A stretch of DNA of 64,000 bases. Source: Hansschlegelia quercus. Its GTDB lineage: Bacteria; Pseudomonadota; Alphaproteobacteria; Rhizobiales; Methylopilaceae. Shown here in pieces: positions 51,427 to 62,430 of this stretch. The DNA is taken from positions 1 through 64,000 of the forward strand of contig NZ_SIUB01000012.1 of NCBI RefSeq assembly GCF_004310425.1, given 5' to 3'. The stretch's first letter is position 1. Each line of letters starts with the position of its first letter. A model generated the notes under the pieces. It was not told where the DNA came from. It made no database searches and worked only from the letters and a program-made list of their open reading frames with translations. The position numbers and the translations under genes are program-made.

Positions 51427-51509
51427 TAGGCTGGGCTGGTCCAGCTGAGGCCGGACCCGCCGGAGCCGATACGGGCGATTGAGCCTGTATCGCCGGCGAT
51501 GATGACGAA

Positions 51510-51528
51510 CCCGCGCCTTAGGCGCGGG
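51510..51528 (+). other. Hairpin before uppS
   Basis: CCCGCGCC (51510-51517) pairs with GGCGCGGG (51521-51528), loop TTA. Another imperfect stem, CGATACGGG/CCTGTATCG, lies at about 51466-51492. No T-run follows; they may be leader or weak terminator structures between frr and uppS. Confidence 0.4.
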
Positions 51529-51564
51529 ACAGGCTTCGATCTCACTTCGCCGGGCGAACCCGCC

Positions 51565-52332
51565 ATGCCCACCATCAACGCCTCAAGATTGCCGGAGGGC
51601 GCCGTAGCCGAGGGCGACGGCGCACCGCGACACGTCGCCATCATCATGGACGGCAATGGGCGCTGGGCCGCGGCGCGCGGGCTTCCGCGCTTCGAAGGGC
51701 ACCGTCGCGGGGTCGAGGCGCTGAAGCGCGCCGTGCGGGCCGCGGGCGAGTTCGGCGTGAGCTACCTCACCGTCTACAGCTTCTCCTCCGAAAACTGGTC
51801 GCGTCCGGCAGATGAGGTCTCAGACCTCATGAATCTGCTGCGTCTTTTCATTCGCCGGGACCTGTCCGAGCTGCACAAGAACAACGTTCGAGTTCGCGTC
51901 ATCGGCGAACGCGCGGGTCTGCCAGAGGACATCGGCGCGTTACTGGTCGAGGCGGAGACCCTCACCGCGGGCAACAACGGCCTGACGCTAGTCGTCGCCT
52001 TCAATTACGGAGGCCGCCAGGAGATCGCCAGCGCCACGCGAAGAATCGCCGAGGCGGTTCGCGACGGGACGATCGATCCGGACCGGATCGATGCGGCGAT
52101 GGTGGAAGCGCATCTCGATACGGTGGGCGTGCCGGATCCTGACCTCGTCATTCGCACAAGCGGCGAATTGCGGATCTCGAACTTCCTTCTATGGCAGAGC
52201 GCCTACGCCGAGTTCGTCTTCTTGGCCGATCATTGGCCGGACTTCGATCGAACGACGTTCGAGGAGGCGATCGCGAGCTTCAGGTCGCGCCAGCGCCGCT
52301 ATGGCGGGCGCATCGCCGGGGTCGGCGCATGA
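51565..52332 (+). CDS. uppS: Undecaprenyl diphosphate synthase
   Basis: 255-residue cis-prenyltransferase that makes the lipid carrier for cell-wall and glycan synthesis. The catalytic region is [17 protein letters not shown] (Asp near residue 32), followed by [11 protein letters not shown] and the C-terminal [19 protein letters not shown]. The ATG at 51565 gives the usual length; an in-frame ATG at 51499 lies upstream of a hairpin and is unlikely. Overlaps cdsA by four bases. Confidence 0.95.
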   Translation: MPTINASRLPEGAVAEGDGAPRHVAIIMDGNGRWAAARGLPRFEGHRRGVEALKRAVRAAGEFGVSYLTVYSFSSENWSRPADEVSDLMNLLRLFIRRDLSELHKNNVRVRVIGERAGLPEDIGALLVEAETLTAGNNGLTLVVAFNYGGRQEIASATRRIAEAVRDGTIDPDRIDAAMVEAHLDTVGVPDPDLVIRTSGELRISNFLLWQSAYAEFVFLADHWPDFDRTTFEEAIASFRSRQRRYGGRIAGVGA

Positions 52333-53180
52333 CAGAGGCGCGGGCGGCCGCGCGAATGTCGGAGCTCCAGCGGCGCGTGCTGTCGGCGATTGTGATGATC
52401 GCCGCCGCGCTGTTCGCCGCCATCGTCGGCGGGTTCGTGTTCGCGGCGTTCTGGATCGTCGCGGGCGTCGCCGTCGGTGTCGAGTGGGCCTGGCTCGCCG
52501 CGCGCGAGCCGCGGGCGCGTCGTCGCGCCGCGCGCGCTGCGGGCGTAACGCTCGGTCTCGCCGGCGCGCTGGCTGCGCTCGTGACGCTTCTACCGCTCGG
52601 CCCGTGGCCCATCGCCGGCGTGTTGATCGTCGGGGCTGCGCTCGTCTCGATCCTCGGCCGCCCGGCGGCGCTCGTGGGTCTCTCGGTCCCTTACGGCGCG
52701 GCCGTATTCCTCGGCGCGATCGCGCTGCGCCGCGACCCGGAAGACGGGCTGCTCGCGATTTTCTGGCTGTTCGCCGTGGTATGGGCGACGGACATCGCGG
52801 CCTTCTTCGTCGGACGATCGCTCCGCGGCCCGAAGCTCGCTCCGAGCATCTCGCCGAACAAGACCTGGTCCGGAGCGATCGGCGGCGCCATCGTGGGAAC
52901 GGTGGCCGGGACGGTGGTGGCCGCGGCGGGCGGCGAAAGCGTTCTCCTGCCGGTCGCCGCGATCTCATTTCTCGCGGCCATTTTGGCTGAATGGGGGGAT
53001 TTGTTCGAGTCCGGCATGAAGCGCGCGTTCGGCGCGAAGGATTCGAGCAGCCTGATTCCCGGCCATGGCGGACTGATGGATCGCCTGGACGGCTTCCTCG
53101 TCGCGGCGACCTTCGCAGCGGCGATCGGCGTCGCGCGCGGCGGCTTCGAGGCAGCCGGGCAGGGGCTCCTGCGATGGTGA
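52329..53180 (+). CDS. cdsA: Phosphatidate cytidylyltransferase
   Basis: 283-residue membrane enzyme making CDP-diacylglycerol, the precursor of phospholipids. About seven hydrophobic segments. The C-terminal signature from [14 protein letters not shown] to [19 protein letters not shown] (in parts) carries the metal-binding Asp and Arg-Leu-Asp. The ATG overlaps the uppS stop. Confidence 0.93.
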   Translation: MTEARAAARMSELQRRVLSAIVMIAAALFAAIVGGFVFAAFWIVAGVAVGVEWAWLAAREPRARRRAARAAGVTLGLAGALAALVTLLPLGPWPIAGVLIVGAALVSILGRPAALVGLSVPYGAAVFLGAIALRRDPEDGLLAIFWLFAVVWATDIAAFFVGRSLRGPKLAPSISPNKTWSGAIGGAIVGTVAGTVVAAAGGESVLLPVAAISFLAAILAEWGDLFESGMKRAFGAKDSSSLIPGHGGLMDRLDGFLVAATFAAAIGVARGGFEAAGQGLLRW

Positions 53181-54367
53181 GGCGCGAGCGCCGAAGCGTC
53201 ACGCTGCTCGGCGCCAGCGGATCTGTGGGCCGTGCGACCGTCGATCTGATCGAGCGTGGAGGCGCGGACTACAAGGTAGAGGCGGTCGTTGGCGGCCGCG
53301 ACGCCGCCGCGCTTGCGGAGATCGCCGTGAGGCTTGGCGCCAGCCTGGCGGTCGTCGCCGACGAGAGACAGGGCGGCGCGCTCGCCCGGGCCTTGGAAGG
53401 CTCGGGCGTGGCCAGCGCGGCCGGTCCTTCGGCCGCCATCGACGCCGCCTCCCGGCCCGTCGATTGGACGATGGCCGCGATCTCTGGCGCTGCGGGACTG
53501 GCGCCCACCATCGCGGCCGTGCGTCGTGGCGGGACGATCGCACTCGCCACCAAGGAGTGCCTCGTCTGCGCCGGCGCCGCATTCATGCGGGAGGTGGAGC
53601 GCGCGGGCGCCACGCTGCTCCCCGTCGATTCGGAGCACAACGCGCTCCTCCAGGCGCTCGGCGGGCAAAGTCTCGACACCGTGGAGACGATGACGCTGAC
53701 CGCCTCCGGCGGCCCGTTCAGGACGTGGCCCGCGGAGGCGATCGCCGCCGCACGTCCTCAGGAAGCCTTGAAGCATCCGACATGGTCGATGGGCGCCAAG
53801 ATCACGATCGATTCTGCGACGTTGATGAACAAGGGCCTCGAACTTATTGAGGCTCATTATCTTTTTGGAATCGGGTCTGACCGGCTCGAGGTCGTCGTGC
53901 ATCCTCAATCCATCATCCACGGCCTCGTCACGTTCCGCGACGGCGCGGTGACGGCGGGGCTGGCGGCGCAGGACATGCGCGTGCCGATCGCCCACGCGCT
54001 CGGCTATCCCGAGCGAATTTCGACGCCTGCCGCGCGGCTCGACCTCGGGCGGATCGGAACTCTTACCTTTGAGGCCCCGGACCTCACCCGTTTCCCTGCG
54101 CTGCGTCTGGCGCGGGAGGCGCTCGAGGCCGGCGGCGGCGCGGCTACGATTCTGAACGCGGCCAACGAAGTGGCGGTCGCGGCTTTCCTTGATGGTCGGA
54201 TCGGCTTTTCGGCGATCGCCGGCGTGGTCGAAGATGCGCTCTCCGATGCCGATGCCGCCACCCTACGGAACGCCCCGCAGACGGTTGAGGAGGCGCTTGA
54301 ACTCGACGCGCTCTCTCGCCGATTGGCCGACAGCAGCTTGCCAGAGGCGGCGCTGCAGGCGCACTAA
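53174..54367 (+). CDS. dxr: 1-deoxy-D-xylulose 5-phosphate reductoisomerase
   Basis: 397-residue enzyme of the MEP isoprenoid pathway. NADPH loop TLLGASGSVGRATVDLI, substrate motifs LATKECLVCAG and PVDSEHNALLQAL, catalytic loop SMGAKITIDSATLMNKGLE (in parts). Overlaps cdsA by seven bases. Confidence 0.95.
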   Translation: MVRRERRSVTLLGASGSVGRATVDLIERGGADYKVEAVVGGRDAAALAEIAVRLGASLAVVADERQGGALARALEGSGVASAAGPSAAIDAASRPVDWTMAAISGAAGLAPTIAAVRRGGTIALATKECLVCAGAAFMREVERAGATLLPVDSEHNALLQALGGQSLDTVETMTLTASGGPFRTWPAEAIAAARPQEALKHPTWSMGAKITIDSATLMNKGLELIEAHYLFGIGSDRLEVVVHPQSIIHGLVTFRDGAVTAGLAAQDMRVPIAHALGYPERISTPAARLDLGRIGTLTFEAPDLTRFPALRLAREALEAGGGAATILNAANEVAVAAFLDGRIGFSAIAGVVEDALSDADAATLRNAPQTVEEALELDALSRRLADSSLPEAALQAH

Positions 54368-54413
54368 CTTGAGAATCGACGCGCCGCCGGCTGCGTCCAC
54401 CATCGAGGTTTCG

Positions 54414-55562
54414 ATGTCCTTTTTGAACGAGATGATCGGCGCAGGCTCGGCGACACTCGGCTACCTCGTGCCGTTCCTCTTCGTGCTGACGCTCGTGATC
54501 TTCATCCACGAACTCGGCCACTTCCTGGTCGCGCGCTGGACGGGCGTGAAGGTGCTCGCCTTCTCGATCGGCTTCGGCCCGGAGCTGTTCGGCTTCAACG
54601 ACCGTCGGGGCACGCGCTGGCGCCTGGCCGCGATTCCGCTCGGGGGCTACGTGCGATTTGCAGGCGACGAGAACGCCGGCAGCGCTCCGGATGTGGATGC
54701 GCTGGCGCGGATGAGCCCGCAGGAGCGGCGCAGCAGCTTCTTCTTCGCGCCGCTGCCCGCTCGCGCCGCCATCGTCGCGGCGGGGCCGATCGCAAACTTC
54801 CTGCTGGCGATCGCGATCTTCGCCGGGATTTTCATGGCCGCTGGTCGTCCGGTGACCGACGCAGTCGTGGACGAGGTCGAGCCCGGCAGCGCGGCCGCCG
54901 CCGCGGGATTTGCGCCTGGCGACCTTGTCGTCGACATCGACGGGACGAAGATTTCGTCATTTGGCGACATGCAGCGCATCGTCGAGACGAGCGCTGACCA
55001 GACGTTGAAGGTGACGGTCGAACGCGGCGGCGCGCCGGTGAGGCTCGAGGCGACGCCCCGCCTCAAGGAGATCACGGACGGCTTCGGCAACAAGATGCGA
55101 ATCGGTCTGCTCGGTATCAAGCGCTCGACCAATCCGCAGAACGTGCGGGTTGAGCGTTTCGGACCGCTGGAGGCGGTCGCGGCTGGCGCGCAGGAGACCT
55201 GGTCTCAGGTGACGCGCACGACCGCCTACCTCGGCCGTATGCTCGTGGGTCGGGAGCCGACGGACCAGCTGGGTGGTCCGATCCGCATCGCGAAAACGTC
55301 CGGCGACTTCGCGTCGCTCGGATTTGTCGCGCTGCTGAGTCTCGCCGCGATTCTCTCGGTTTCGATCGGCCTTCTGAACCTTGTGCCGATTCCGATGCTC
55401 GATGGCGGACATCTGCTTTTTTATGGAATCGAGGCGCTGAGGGGCCGGCCGCTCGGGCCCAAAACTCAGGAGATGGGCATGCGGATCGGCCTCGCGCTCG
55501 TATTCGCTCTCATGATCTTCGCGACCTGGAACGACATCGTTCATCTTTCATCATTAGGCTGA
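54414..55562 (+). CDS. rseP: Site-2 protease RseP
   Basis: 382-residue intramembrane zinc metalloprotease that cleaves anti-sigma factors and signal-peptide remnants. Zinc motif HELGH lies at residues 32-36 in the first membrane helix. A single PDZ domain lies at about 130-200. The third zinc ligand is in NLVPIPMLDGGHLLFYG near 320. It is the shorter alphaproteobacterial form with one PDZ domain. The ATG at 54414 starts MSFLNEMIGAG. Next to bamA, as usual. Confidence 0.95.
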   Translation: MSFLNEMIGAGSATLGYLVPFLFVLTLVIFIHELGHFLVARWTGVKVLAFSIGFGPELFGFNDRRGTRWRLAAIPLGGYVRFAGDENAGSAPDVDALARMSPQERRSSFFFAPLPARAAIVAAGPIANFLLAIAIFAGIFMAAGRPVTDAVVDEVEPGSAAAAAGFAPGDLVVDIDGTKISSFGDMQRIVETSADQTLKVTVERGGAPVRLEATPRLKEITDGFGNKMRIGLLGIKRSTNPQNVRVERFGPLEAVAAGAQETWSQVTRTTAYLGRMLVGREPTDQLGGPIRIAKTSGDFASLGFVALLSLAAILSVSIGLLNLVPIPMLDGGHLLFYGIEALRGRPLGPKTQEMGMRIGLALVFALMIFATWNDIVHLSSLG

Positions 55563-55735
55563 ATTCTGAGGCGGCGTTGCCCGGCCGCAACGGCTTGGGT
55601 CAATCGTCTCGTGTGCGTTGAGTAGCGAGTTTGCACGTGCTGGAAACTTCTGTAGAAGCGGACGTGGTCGCACCGCTGACGACTGCCGTCTCTGACGGTT
55701 GCGGGCGCAAATACGGTACGGGGGTCCGTCTGCCG

Positions 55736-58123
55736 ATGAAGCGTATGGTTCGAGTAGTCGGGCGGCTCGCCCTCGCCTCGTCGGTGGCCGTTCAGGCGCT
55801 GGCGATCGGTGCCGGGGCCGGAGTTCTCGGCGCTTCCGAGGCGCATGCTCAAAGTGCGAGCGCGATCGTCGTTCGTGGCAATCAACGCGTGGACGCGGAA
55901 ACCGTTCGCTCCTACTTCACGGGCCGCGGCCCGATCACTCAAAGCGTGATCGATGAGGGCATCCGGGGCCTTTACGCCTCGGGCCTCTTCTCCGACGTGC
56001 GCGTCTCTCGCTCGGGCGGCGGCATCGTGGTCGCTGTCAGCGAGAACCAGGTCATCAACCGCGTCGCCTTCGAGGGCAACTCGAAGGTGAAGGACGCCGT
56101 GCTGATCGCCGAGGTTCAGTCCAAGGCGCGTGGCCCGTTCAACCCCGCGCTCGTGCAGGCCGACGCCCAGCGTATCCAGGAAATCTACCGTCGCTCCGGC
56201 CGCTATGAGGCGACCGTCGAGCCGAAGACGATCGCGCAGCCTAACGGCCGCGTCGACCTGGTCTTCGAGGTGAACGAGGGTGGGAAGACCAAGATCCAGT
56301 CCATCGCTTTCGAAGGCAACGAGGCCTTCGGCGACGGTACGCTTCGCGACCAGATGTCGACCACCGAGTCGAACTGGCTGAGCTGGATCAAGACCTCCGA
56401 CGTCTACGATCCGGACCGGATCAACGCCGACCTCGAGGCGATCCGCAAGTTCTACCTGAACCACGGCTACGCCGACTTCCGAGTCATCTCTGCGAACGCC
56501 GACCTGAACCGCGAGACCAACGCCTTCACGCTGAAGATCGTGGTCGAGGAAGGCGCGCAGTACCGGTACGGCCCGATCGAGGTCGAATCGAATGTCGCCG
56601 AGATCGACGCCGCGACCCTCAGGAGCAAGCTCCAGGTCTCGACGGGCTCGACCTATAATGCGAGCGAAGTCGACAAATCGGTCGAAGCCGCTTCGCTCGA
56701 GCTCGCTTCGCGCGGCTACGCCTTCGCGCAGGTCCGTCCCCGCGGCGACCGCAATCTCGAACAGCGCACGATCGGCCTGACCTTCGTGGTCGAGGAAGGC
56801 GCCCGTGTCTATGTTGAGCGGATCAACGTGCGCGGCAATACGCGCACGCGCGATTACGTCGTCCGTCGCGAGTTCGATATCGGCGAAGGCGACGCCTACA
56901 ATCAGATCTTCATCGATCGCGCGGAGCGGCGCATCAAGGCGCTCGGCTTCTTCAAGACCGTGCGGATCACGACGGAGCCCGGCTCTTCGCCTGACCGAGT
57001 CATCGTGAATGTGGACGTCGAGGATCAGGCGACCGGCGAGTTCTCGATCGCCGGCGGCTACTCCTCGCAGGATGGCATCATCGGCGAAATCGCGCTCGGC
57101 GAACGCAACTTCCTCGGCCGCGGCCAGTACGCACGCATCGCGGCGCAGTTCGGTCAGAACGTCTCGGGCTTCGACTTCTCGTTCACCGAGCCGTACTTCC
57201 TCGGCTACCGCGTCTCGGCCGGCGTCGACGCTTATGTGAAGCGCCGCGACGACACCGATTACACCTCGTACAAGGTCGACACCTATGGCGGCGGTGTCCG
57301 CTTCGGGTTCCCGGTCTCCGAGGAGATCTCGATCGGCACGCGCTATCAGGTCTACCAGCAGGACCTGAAGATCCCGAGCCGCTATCGCGATCCGACGGAT
57401 GACGACCGTGCGTCGGCCGCGGTGTTCGAAGCCGAGGGCAAGACGCTTACGTCGCTCGCCGGCCTTTCGCTGATCTACAACAACCTCGACAATCCCGCCG
57501 ACCCGACGCTCGGCTTCTATGCCGAGCTCAAGGGCGACGTGGCCGGCCTCGGCGGCGACGCGAAATATCTCCGCGGCACCTTCGACGGGCGCTACTACCA
57601 CCCGCTCTACTTCGACGGTGTGGTCGGCATGCTCCGCGCGCAAGCCGGACATATCAAGGCGTTCGGCAACGACGATCTGCGCGTGCTTGACCACTTCTCC
57701 GGCGGTCCGGACCTTGTTCGCGGTTTCGAGCCCCAGGGCTTCGGTCCACGCGATCTTGGAACGAACAACAATCTGATCGGAAGCCCGAACGACGACCCGC
57801 TCGGCGGCACGACCTATTTCGGCGGCTCGGCGGAAGCCCAGTTCCCGATCTTTGGTCTGCCGAAGGAGATCGGCCTGAAGGGCGCGCTTTTCGCCGATGC
57901 TGGTACGGTCTTCAATTACGAAGGCATCAAGTCTCTTGATGTGGACGGCACGCGGCTTGAAGTGAATGCCGCCGACAGCAAGAAGATCCGCTCCTCGGTC
58001 GGCGCCTCGCTGCTCTGGAATTCGCCGCTCGGCCCGATCCGCTTCGACTTCGCCAAGGTTCTGACCAAGGCGAAGTACGACGAGACGCAGTTCTTCCGCT
58101 TCTCTGGCGGCACGCGGTTCTGA
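55736..58123 (+). CDS. bamA: Outer-membrane assembly factor BamA
   Basis: 795-residue Omp85 protein that inserts beta-barrel proteins into the outer membrane. The signal peptide ends AHA near residue 38. Five POTRA domains follow to about residue 390 (the first begins [15 protein letters not shown]). The 16-stranded barrel ends in the C-terminal Phe (FRFSGGTRF) and contains the conserved VRGF motif ([14 protein letters not shown]). Complete and normal. The ATG at 55736 is chosen for the signal peptide. It is followed by a strong terminator, so the lpxD remnant is not co-transcribed by default. Confidence 0.96.
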   Translation: MKRMVRVVGRLALASSVAVQALAIGAGAGVLGASEAHAQSASAIVVRGNQRVDAETVRSYFTGRGPITQSVIDEGIRGLYASGLFSDVRVSRSGGGIVVAVSENQVINRVAFEGNSKVKDAVLIAEVQSKARGPFNPALVQADAQRIQEIYRRSGRYEATVEPKTIAQPNGRVDLVFEVNEGGKTKIQSIAFEGNEAFGDGTLRDQMSTTESNWLSWIKTSDVYDPDRINADLEAIRKFYLNHGYADFRVISANADLNRETNAFTLKIVVEEGAQYRYGPIEVESNVAEIDAATLRSKLQVSTGSTYNASEVDKSVEAASLELASRGYAFAQVRPRGDRNLEQRTIGLTFVVEEGARVYVERINVRGNTRTRDYVVRREFDIGEGDAYNQIFIDRAERRIKALGFFKTVRITTEPGSSPDRVIVNVDVEDQATGEFSIAGGYSSQDGIIGEIALGERNFLGRGQYARIAAQFGQNVSGFDFSFTEPYFLGYRVSAGVDAYVKRRDDTDYTSYKVDTYGGGVRFGFPVSEEISIGTRYQVYQQDLKIPSRYRDPTDDDRASAAVFEAEGKTLTSLAGLSLIYNNLDNPADPTLGFYAELKGDVAGLGGDAKYLRGTFDGRYYHPLYFDGVVGMLRAQAGHIKAFGNDDLRVLDHFSGGPDLVRGFEPQGFGPRDLGTNNNLIGSPNDDPLGGTTYFGGSAEAQFPIFGLPKEIGLKGALFADAGTVFNYEGIKSLDVDGTRLEVNAADSKKIRSSVGASLLWNSPLGPIRFDFAKVLTKAKYDETQFFRFSGGTRF

Positions 58124-58160
58124 TCCGGCGCGCCGCTTTCGCGGCGGCTCAAACTCTCTT

Positions 58161-58193
58161 AAACGGGCGGCGGCGCCAAACCGCCGCCCGTTT
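58161..58193 (+). terminator. Terminator after bamA
   Basis: Perfect 13-bp stem AAACGGGCGGCGG / CCGCCGCCCGTTT, loop CGCCAAA, followed by ACGTTTT. It stands between bamA and the lpxD-like gene. Confidence 0.9.
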
Positions 58194-58211
58194 ACGTTTT
58201 TGCAGGCTCTC

Positions 58212-58811
58212 ATGGCCGAACCGCTTTTCCTCAATGCAGCTCGCGGCCGCCCTCAAGCGGTGTTCGGCTCGGGCGTCGCGCCCGGAGCCGTCGTGCACCC
58301 GGACGCGCGGCTCGAACAGGACGTGACAGTCGATCCGGGCGCCGTCATCGGGCCGCGCGCGGAGATCGGTAGAGGCGCTGTGATCTGCGCAAACGCGGTG
58401 GTGGGGCCGGACGTCCGTCTCGGCCGTGGATCAGCCGTCGGCGCGGGCGCCACTCTCGTCAATGCGCTGATCGGCGATCGTGTCGTCATTCATCAGGGAG
58501 CGCGCGTCGGTCAGTCCGGCGCCGAAGTCGCGCCCGGGGAGGGCGCCAGTCGGGCGGGGCGCGTTATCTTACAGGACGACGTCGTGATCGGGGCCAACGC
58601 CACGATCGACCGGGGTTCGCTCCGCGACACCGTGATCGGCGAAGGCAGCCGGATCGACAATCTGGCGCATATCCGGCAGGACGTCATGATCGGGCGACGC
58701 TCGACGATCTCCGCCGGCGCCGCCATAGAGCCGGGTACCCGGCTCCCGGACTTCTCGAACAGCCTGCCCGGCGCAGCGGCCGGGCTTGCTCCGCGGGAGC
58801 TCGGCTCCTAA
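58212..58811 (+). CDS. Truncated, probably inactive LpxD homologue
   Basis: 199 residues of left-handed beta-helix hexapeptide repeats; LpxD is usually about 340-350. LpxD N-acylates UDP-3-O-acyl-glucosamine in lipid A synthesis. The core is recognisable ([20 protein letters not shown], then [18 protein letters not shown]). Missing are the ~100-residue N-terminal uridine-binding domain, most repeats after residue 170, and the C-terminal helices. The catalytic His of IDNxxxIxHNVxIG is Gln here ([14 protein letters not shown]), and the GxDGFGF segment is GQSGAEV. The ATG at 58212 is preferred over a TTG at 58200. The frame is open, so a repurposed protein is possible, but LpxD activity is unlikely. 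Confidence 0.8.
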   Translation: MAEPLFLNAARGRPQAVFGSGVAPGAVVHPDARLEQDVTVDPGAVIGPRAEIGRGAVICANAVVGPDVRLGRGSAVGAGATLVNALIGDRVVIHQGARVGQSGAEVAPGEGASRAGRVILQDDVVIGANATIDRGSLRDTVIGEGSRIDNLAHIRQDVMIGRRSTISAGAAIEPGTRLPDFSNSLPGAAAGLAPRELGS

Positions 58812-58846
58812 GGCCCCCGCGAACCTTTCTTCAACAGGACATGATG

Positions 58847-59323
58847 ATGACCGACGACACGCCACGGGCGACGCCGACCGAGCTTGGCTCGGCCGACATC
58901 ATGCAGATCATGGCGTATCTGCCGCATCGCTATCCTTTCCTGCTGGTGGACCGGGTCATCGACATGGACGGCGACAGATCGGGCGTCGGCATCAAGAACG
59001 TCACGTTCAACGAGCCGCACTTCCAGGGCCATTTCCCCGCGGCCCCCGTGATGCCGGGCGTGCTGCTGATCGAGGGAATGGCGCAGACCGCGGGCGTCAT
59101 CTCGATCGCCGCTCGAGCGTCCACGCCTGCTCCGCGGGTCGTCTACTTCATGACGATCGACAAGGCGAAGTTCCGCAAACCGGTGACCCCTGGCGACGTG
59201 GTCGAATACCACATGACCCAGCTTCGCAAGCGGGGATCGATGTCGTGGTTCAAGGGCGAGGCGAAGGTCGCAGGACGATTGGTTTGCGAGGCCGAGATTT
59301 CCGCGATGCTCGTCGATAAGTAG
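58847..59323 (+). CDS. fabZ: 3-hydroxyacyl-ACP dehydratase FabZ
   Basis: 158-residue hot-dog-fold enzyme of fatty acid synthesis. Catalytic His is in [13 protein letters not shown] and Glu in [28 protein letters not shown] is intact. Three successive ATGs (58841, 58844, 58847) occur; the last is seven bases after AGGA. In relatives fabZ is followed by lpxA, lpxI and lpxB; here a terminator and gltA follow directly. FabZ is needed for fatty acids regardless of lipid A. Confidence 0.95.
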   Translation: MTDDTPRATPTELGSADIMQIMAYLPHRYPFLLVDRVIDMDGDRSGVGIKNVTFNEPHFQGHFPAAPVMPGVLLIEGMAQTAGVISIAARASTPAPRVVYFMTIDKAKFRKPVTPGDVVEYHMTQLRKRGSMSWFKGEAKVAGRLVCEAEISAMLVDK

Positions 59324-59348
59324 GTCGCAGGGACGCGCGCACGAAAAA

Positions 59349-59376
59349 GCCCCGGAGCGTGCGCTCCGGGGCCTTT
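59349..59376. terminator. Bidirectional terminator between fabZ and gltA
   Basis: GCCCCGGAGC (59349-59358) / GCTCCGGGGC (59363-59372), four-base loop, CTTT after it and an A-run before it. It serves both the plus-strand fabZ and the minus-strand gltA. Confidence 0.85.
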
Positions 59377-59389
59377 CTCGATGCATGGC

Positions 59390-60721
59390 TCAGCGGCGCT
59401 GTTCGATCGGCACGTAGTCGCGCTCTGCAGCGCCAGTGTAAAGCTGGCGTGGGCGGCCAATTTTCTGCGAGGGATCCTCGACCATTTCCTTCCACTGGGC
59501 GATCCAGCCGACGGTGCGCGCCAATGCGAACAGCACGGTGAACATGTCGGTCGGGAAGCCCATCGCCTTCAGCGTAATGCCCGAATAGAAGTCGATGTTC
59601 GGGTACAGCTTCTTCTCGACGAAATAATCGTCCTTGAGCGCGATCTGCTCGAGCTCCATCGCGACCTCGAGCAGCGGGTCATCCTTGATGCCGAGTTCGC
59701 CGAGGACCTCGTGGCAGGTCTTCTGCATGATCTTGGCGCGCGGATCGTAGTTCTTGTAGACCCGGTGGCCGAAGCCCATCAGGCGGAACGGATCGTTCTT
59801 GTCCTTGGCCTTGCGGACATAGGCGTCGACCTTATCGGGGGTGCCGATTTCGGAGAGCATCTTCAGCGCCGCTTCGTTGGCGCCGCCATGGGCGGGACCC
59901 CAGAGGCAGGCGATGCCGGCCGCGATGCAGGCGAAAGGATTCGCGCCAGAGGAGCCGGCGAGGCGGACCGTCGAGGTCGAGGCGTTCTGCTCGTGATCGG
60001 CGTGCAGGATGAAGATGCGATCCATCGCGCGGGCCAGCACCGGGTTGACCTTGTACTCCTCGCACGGCACCGCGAAGCACATGTTCAGGAAGTTCGCGGA
60101 GAAATCGAGCGCGTTCTGCGGGTAGATGAACGGCTGGCCGATCGAATATTTGTAGGCCATCGCAGCGAGCGTCGGGATCTTCGCCACCATGCGAATGGCC
60201 GCGATCTCCCGCTGCTCCGGGTCCGTAATGTCGGTTGAGTCGTGATAGAACGCCGAGAGCGCGCCGACGACGCCGCACAGCACCGCCATCGGATGCGCGT
60301 CGCGGCGGAAGCCGGAATAGAAGCGCGACATCTGCTCGTGCACCATCGTGTGGCGCGTCACGAGCCTGTCGAAATCCGCCTTCTGCGCCGAGGTCGGCAG
60401 CTCGCCGTGAAGCAGCAGATAGCAAGTCTCGAGGAAGTCGCCGTGGTCGGCGAGTTCGTCGATGGGGTAGCCCCGATAGAGCAGCACGCCCTGATCGCCG
60501 TCGATATAGGTGATCTTCGACTCGCAGCTCGCGGTCGAGGTGAAGCCGGGGTCGTAGGTGAAGAGGCCGGTGTTCTTGTAGAGCGTCTGAACGTCGAGGA
60601 CGGACGGACCCACGGAACCGTGCCGAATGGCGAGATCCAGGTCGGCCGAGCCGATTGTGAGGCGCCCGGTCTCCGGCTCGCCGGGGCTGTCGACCTTGAG
60701 CGTGCTGGTGGTCGCGTTCAT
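59390..60721 (-). CDS. gltA: Citrate synthase
   Basis: 443-residue type II (hexameric, NADH-sensitive class) citrate synthase of the TCA cycle. Active-site His in [16 protein letters not shown] and [15 protein letters not shown], catalytic Asp in [16 protein letters not shown]. Start is the ATG at 60721 ([16 protein letters not shown]). A good promoter (TTGACA-N17-AACAAA on the minus strand) lies about 115 bases upstream. Confidence 0.97.
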   Translation of the reverse strand: MNATTSTLKVDSPGEPETGRLTIGSADLDLAIRHGSVGPSVLDVQTLYKNTGLFTYDPGFTSTASCESKITYIDGDQGVLLYRGYPIDELADHGDFLETCYLLLHGELPTSAQKADFDRLVTRHTMVHEQMSRFYSGFRRDAHPMAVLCGVVGALSAFYHDSTDITDPEQREIAAIRMVAKIPTLAAMAYKYSIGQPFIYPQNALDFSANFLNMCFAVPCEEYKVNPVLARAMDRIFILHADHEQNASTSTVRLAGSSGANPFACIAAGIACLWGPAHGGANEAALKMLSEIGTPDKVDAYVRKAKDKNDPFRLMGFGHRVYKNYDPRAKIMQKTCHEVLGELGIKDDPLLEVAMELEQIALKDDYFVEKKLYPNIDFYSGITLKAMGFPTDMFTVLFALARTVGWIAQWKEMVEDPSQKIGRPRQLYTGAAERDYVPIEQRR

Positions 60722-60834
60722 ACGCCAAGCCCTCTTCTCTGGAGAAAGCCCCGTCGCGCCGCTGGCGGAAGCGTCATTTCGCCGACGAAAGGAACGTGGC
60801 GTACGCAGACCGTCGCGGTGGGCGCGGCGCTACT

Positions 60835-60863
60835 TTTGTTGCAGTGCGACTTAGCGCTGTCAA
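60835..60863 (-). promoter_or_regulatory. gltA promoter
   Basis: Read on the minus strand: TTGACA (60863-60858), 17 bases, AACAAA (60840-60835). Same hexamers and spacing as the promoter at 44163. Confidence 0.55.
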
Positions 60864-60893
60864 ACGCCTCGCCAAGTATGCGTCCGCGAGGGT

Positions 60894-62339
60894 CTACGCC
60901 GCGGCGGCCTGATCCTCGATGCGGGCGAGGCTCTCTTCCCGGCCGAGCGCCACCAGAACGTCGAAGATGCCCGGCGACGTCTTCCGGCCGGTCAATGCGG
61001 CGCGAAGCGGCTGGGCAAGCGCGCCGAGCTTGACGCCCGCCTCTTCGGCAAGCGCGCGCACTTCCTGCTCCGCGCCATCCGCCGTCCAGTCGGGAAGAGC
61101 GGCGAGCCGCCCGTGCAGCTTCGCCAGCAGAGCGCGCGCGTCCGGCGTCAGCAACTGCTCGGCGGCGGGCTCTAGAGAAAGCGGCCGCTCGTCGAGCAGG
61201 AAGCGCGCCCCGTCGAGCAGTTCGACGAGGGTCTTCGCGCGTTCCTTCAACCCGGGGAGAGCGGATTCGAAGGCCGGCCAAAGGCCTGCCGCATCCAACC
61301 TCGCCTGCGCCTGAGGGCCGCCGGGAAGATGGGGCAGGGCGGCGCGCAAGGCGGTCATCAGCTCGGCGTCCGGCGTCGCGCGCATGTAATGGCCGTTGAG
61401 GTTCTGAAGCTTGGCCTCGTCAAAACGCGCGGCGGAGCGGCCGACGTCCGCCACGTCGAACCATTCTATGGCCTGCTCGGTCGAGAAGATCTCGTCGTCG
61501 CCATGGCTCCAGCCGAGCCGCGCGAGATAGTTCCTGAGCGCCGCCGGCAGGTAGCCCATCTCGCGATAGGCCTCGACGCCGAGCGCGCCGTGACGCTTCG
61601 AGAGCTTTGCGCCGTCGGGGCCATGGATCAGCGGAATATGTCCCATCTTGGGAACGGCCCAACCAAGTGCCTCGTAAATCTGGGTCTGCCGGGCCGCGTT
61701 CGTCAGGTGGTCGACGCCGCGGATGACATGGGTGACGCCCATGTCGTGGTCGTCCACAACCACGGCGAGCATGTAGGTCGGCGTGCCGTCGGAGCGTAGC
61801 AGGACGAGGTCGTCGAGGTCCTTGTTCGGAATGACCACGCGGCCCTGAACAAGATCGTCGACGACGGTCTCGCCTTCGTTCGGCGCCCTGAGCCGGATGG
61901 CGGGCTGGCGGTCGGTGGGCCGATCCGCCTCGGGCCGGTCGCGCCAGCGCCCGTCATAGCGCGGCGGGCGGCCCTCGGCCTGCGCCGTCGAACGCATCTC
62001 CTCCAGCTCCTGGGGAGTGGCATAACAGGGATAGGCGCGCCCGCTCGCGAGCATCTCGTCCACTGCCTGGCGGTGCCGGGCGGCGCGCGCAAACTGGAAG
62101 ACGGCGTCGCCGTCCCAGTCGAGGCCGAGCCATTTCAACCCGTCGAGAATGGCGGCGATCGCCGGCTCGGTCGAACGTGCGCGGTCGGTGTCTTCGATGC
62201 GCAGCAGCATCTTGCCGCCCAGGCTTCGCGCAAACAGCCAGTTGAACAGCGCCGTCCTCGCGCCGCCGATATGCAGGAAGCCGGTCGGCGAGGGCGCGAA
62301 GCGGGTGACGACAGTCTCGGCCAAGGCGTCGGATCTCAT
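60894..62339 (-). CDS. gltX: Glutamyl-tRNA synthetase
   Basis: 481-residue class I synthetase. HIGH-type motif [21 protein letters not shown]-type motif KLSKRHG, and a discriminating anticodon-binding C-terminus. The ATG at 62339 ([14 protein letters not shown]) is chosen; an in-frame ATG at 62402 would add 21 atypical residues. Gene order gltA-gltX with divergent comEC is common in Rhizobiales. Confidence 0.95.
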   Translation of the reverse strand: MRSDALAETVVTRFAPSPTGFLHIGGARTALFNWLFARSLGGKMLLRIEDTDRARSTEPAIAAILDGLKWLGLDWDGDAVFQFARAARHRQAVDEMLASGRAYPCYATPQELEEMRSTAQAEGRPPRYDGRWRDRPEADRPTDRQPAIRLRAPNEGETVVDDLVQGRVVIPNKDLDDLVLLRSDGTPTYMLAVVVDDHDMGVTHVIRGVDHLTNAARQTQIYEALGWAVPKMGHIPLIHGPDGAKLSKRHGALGVEAYREMGYLPAALRNYLARLGWSHGDDEIFSTEQAIEWFDVADVGRSAARFDEAKLQNLNGHYMRATPDAELMTALRAALPHLPGGPQAQARLDAAGLWPAFESALPGLKERAKTLVELLDGARFLLDERPLSLEPAAEQLLTPDARALLAKLHGRLAALPDWTADGAEQEVRALAEEAGVKLGALAQPLRAALTGRKTSPGIFDVLVALGREESLARIEDQAAAA

Positions 62340-62430
62340 GGGGTTTCGAGCAGCGCGCCCGGCGTCTCGACGCGGCGCGGCGTGGGTGTAGCATGGGCTC
62401 AAGAGCTGGGGAAAGTCGGGGCGCGCGCAG

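Noticed and set aside
55541-58234. 897-codon minus-strand open frame across bamA.
   Set aside because: It mirrors bamA codon by codon and shows no protein family features; bamA has signal peptide, POTRA domains and barrel end.
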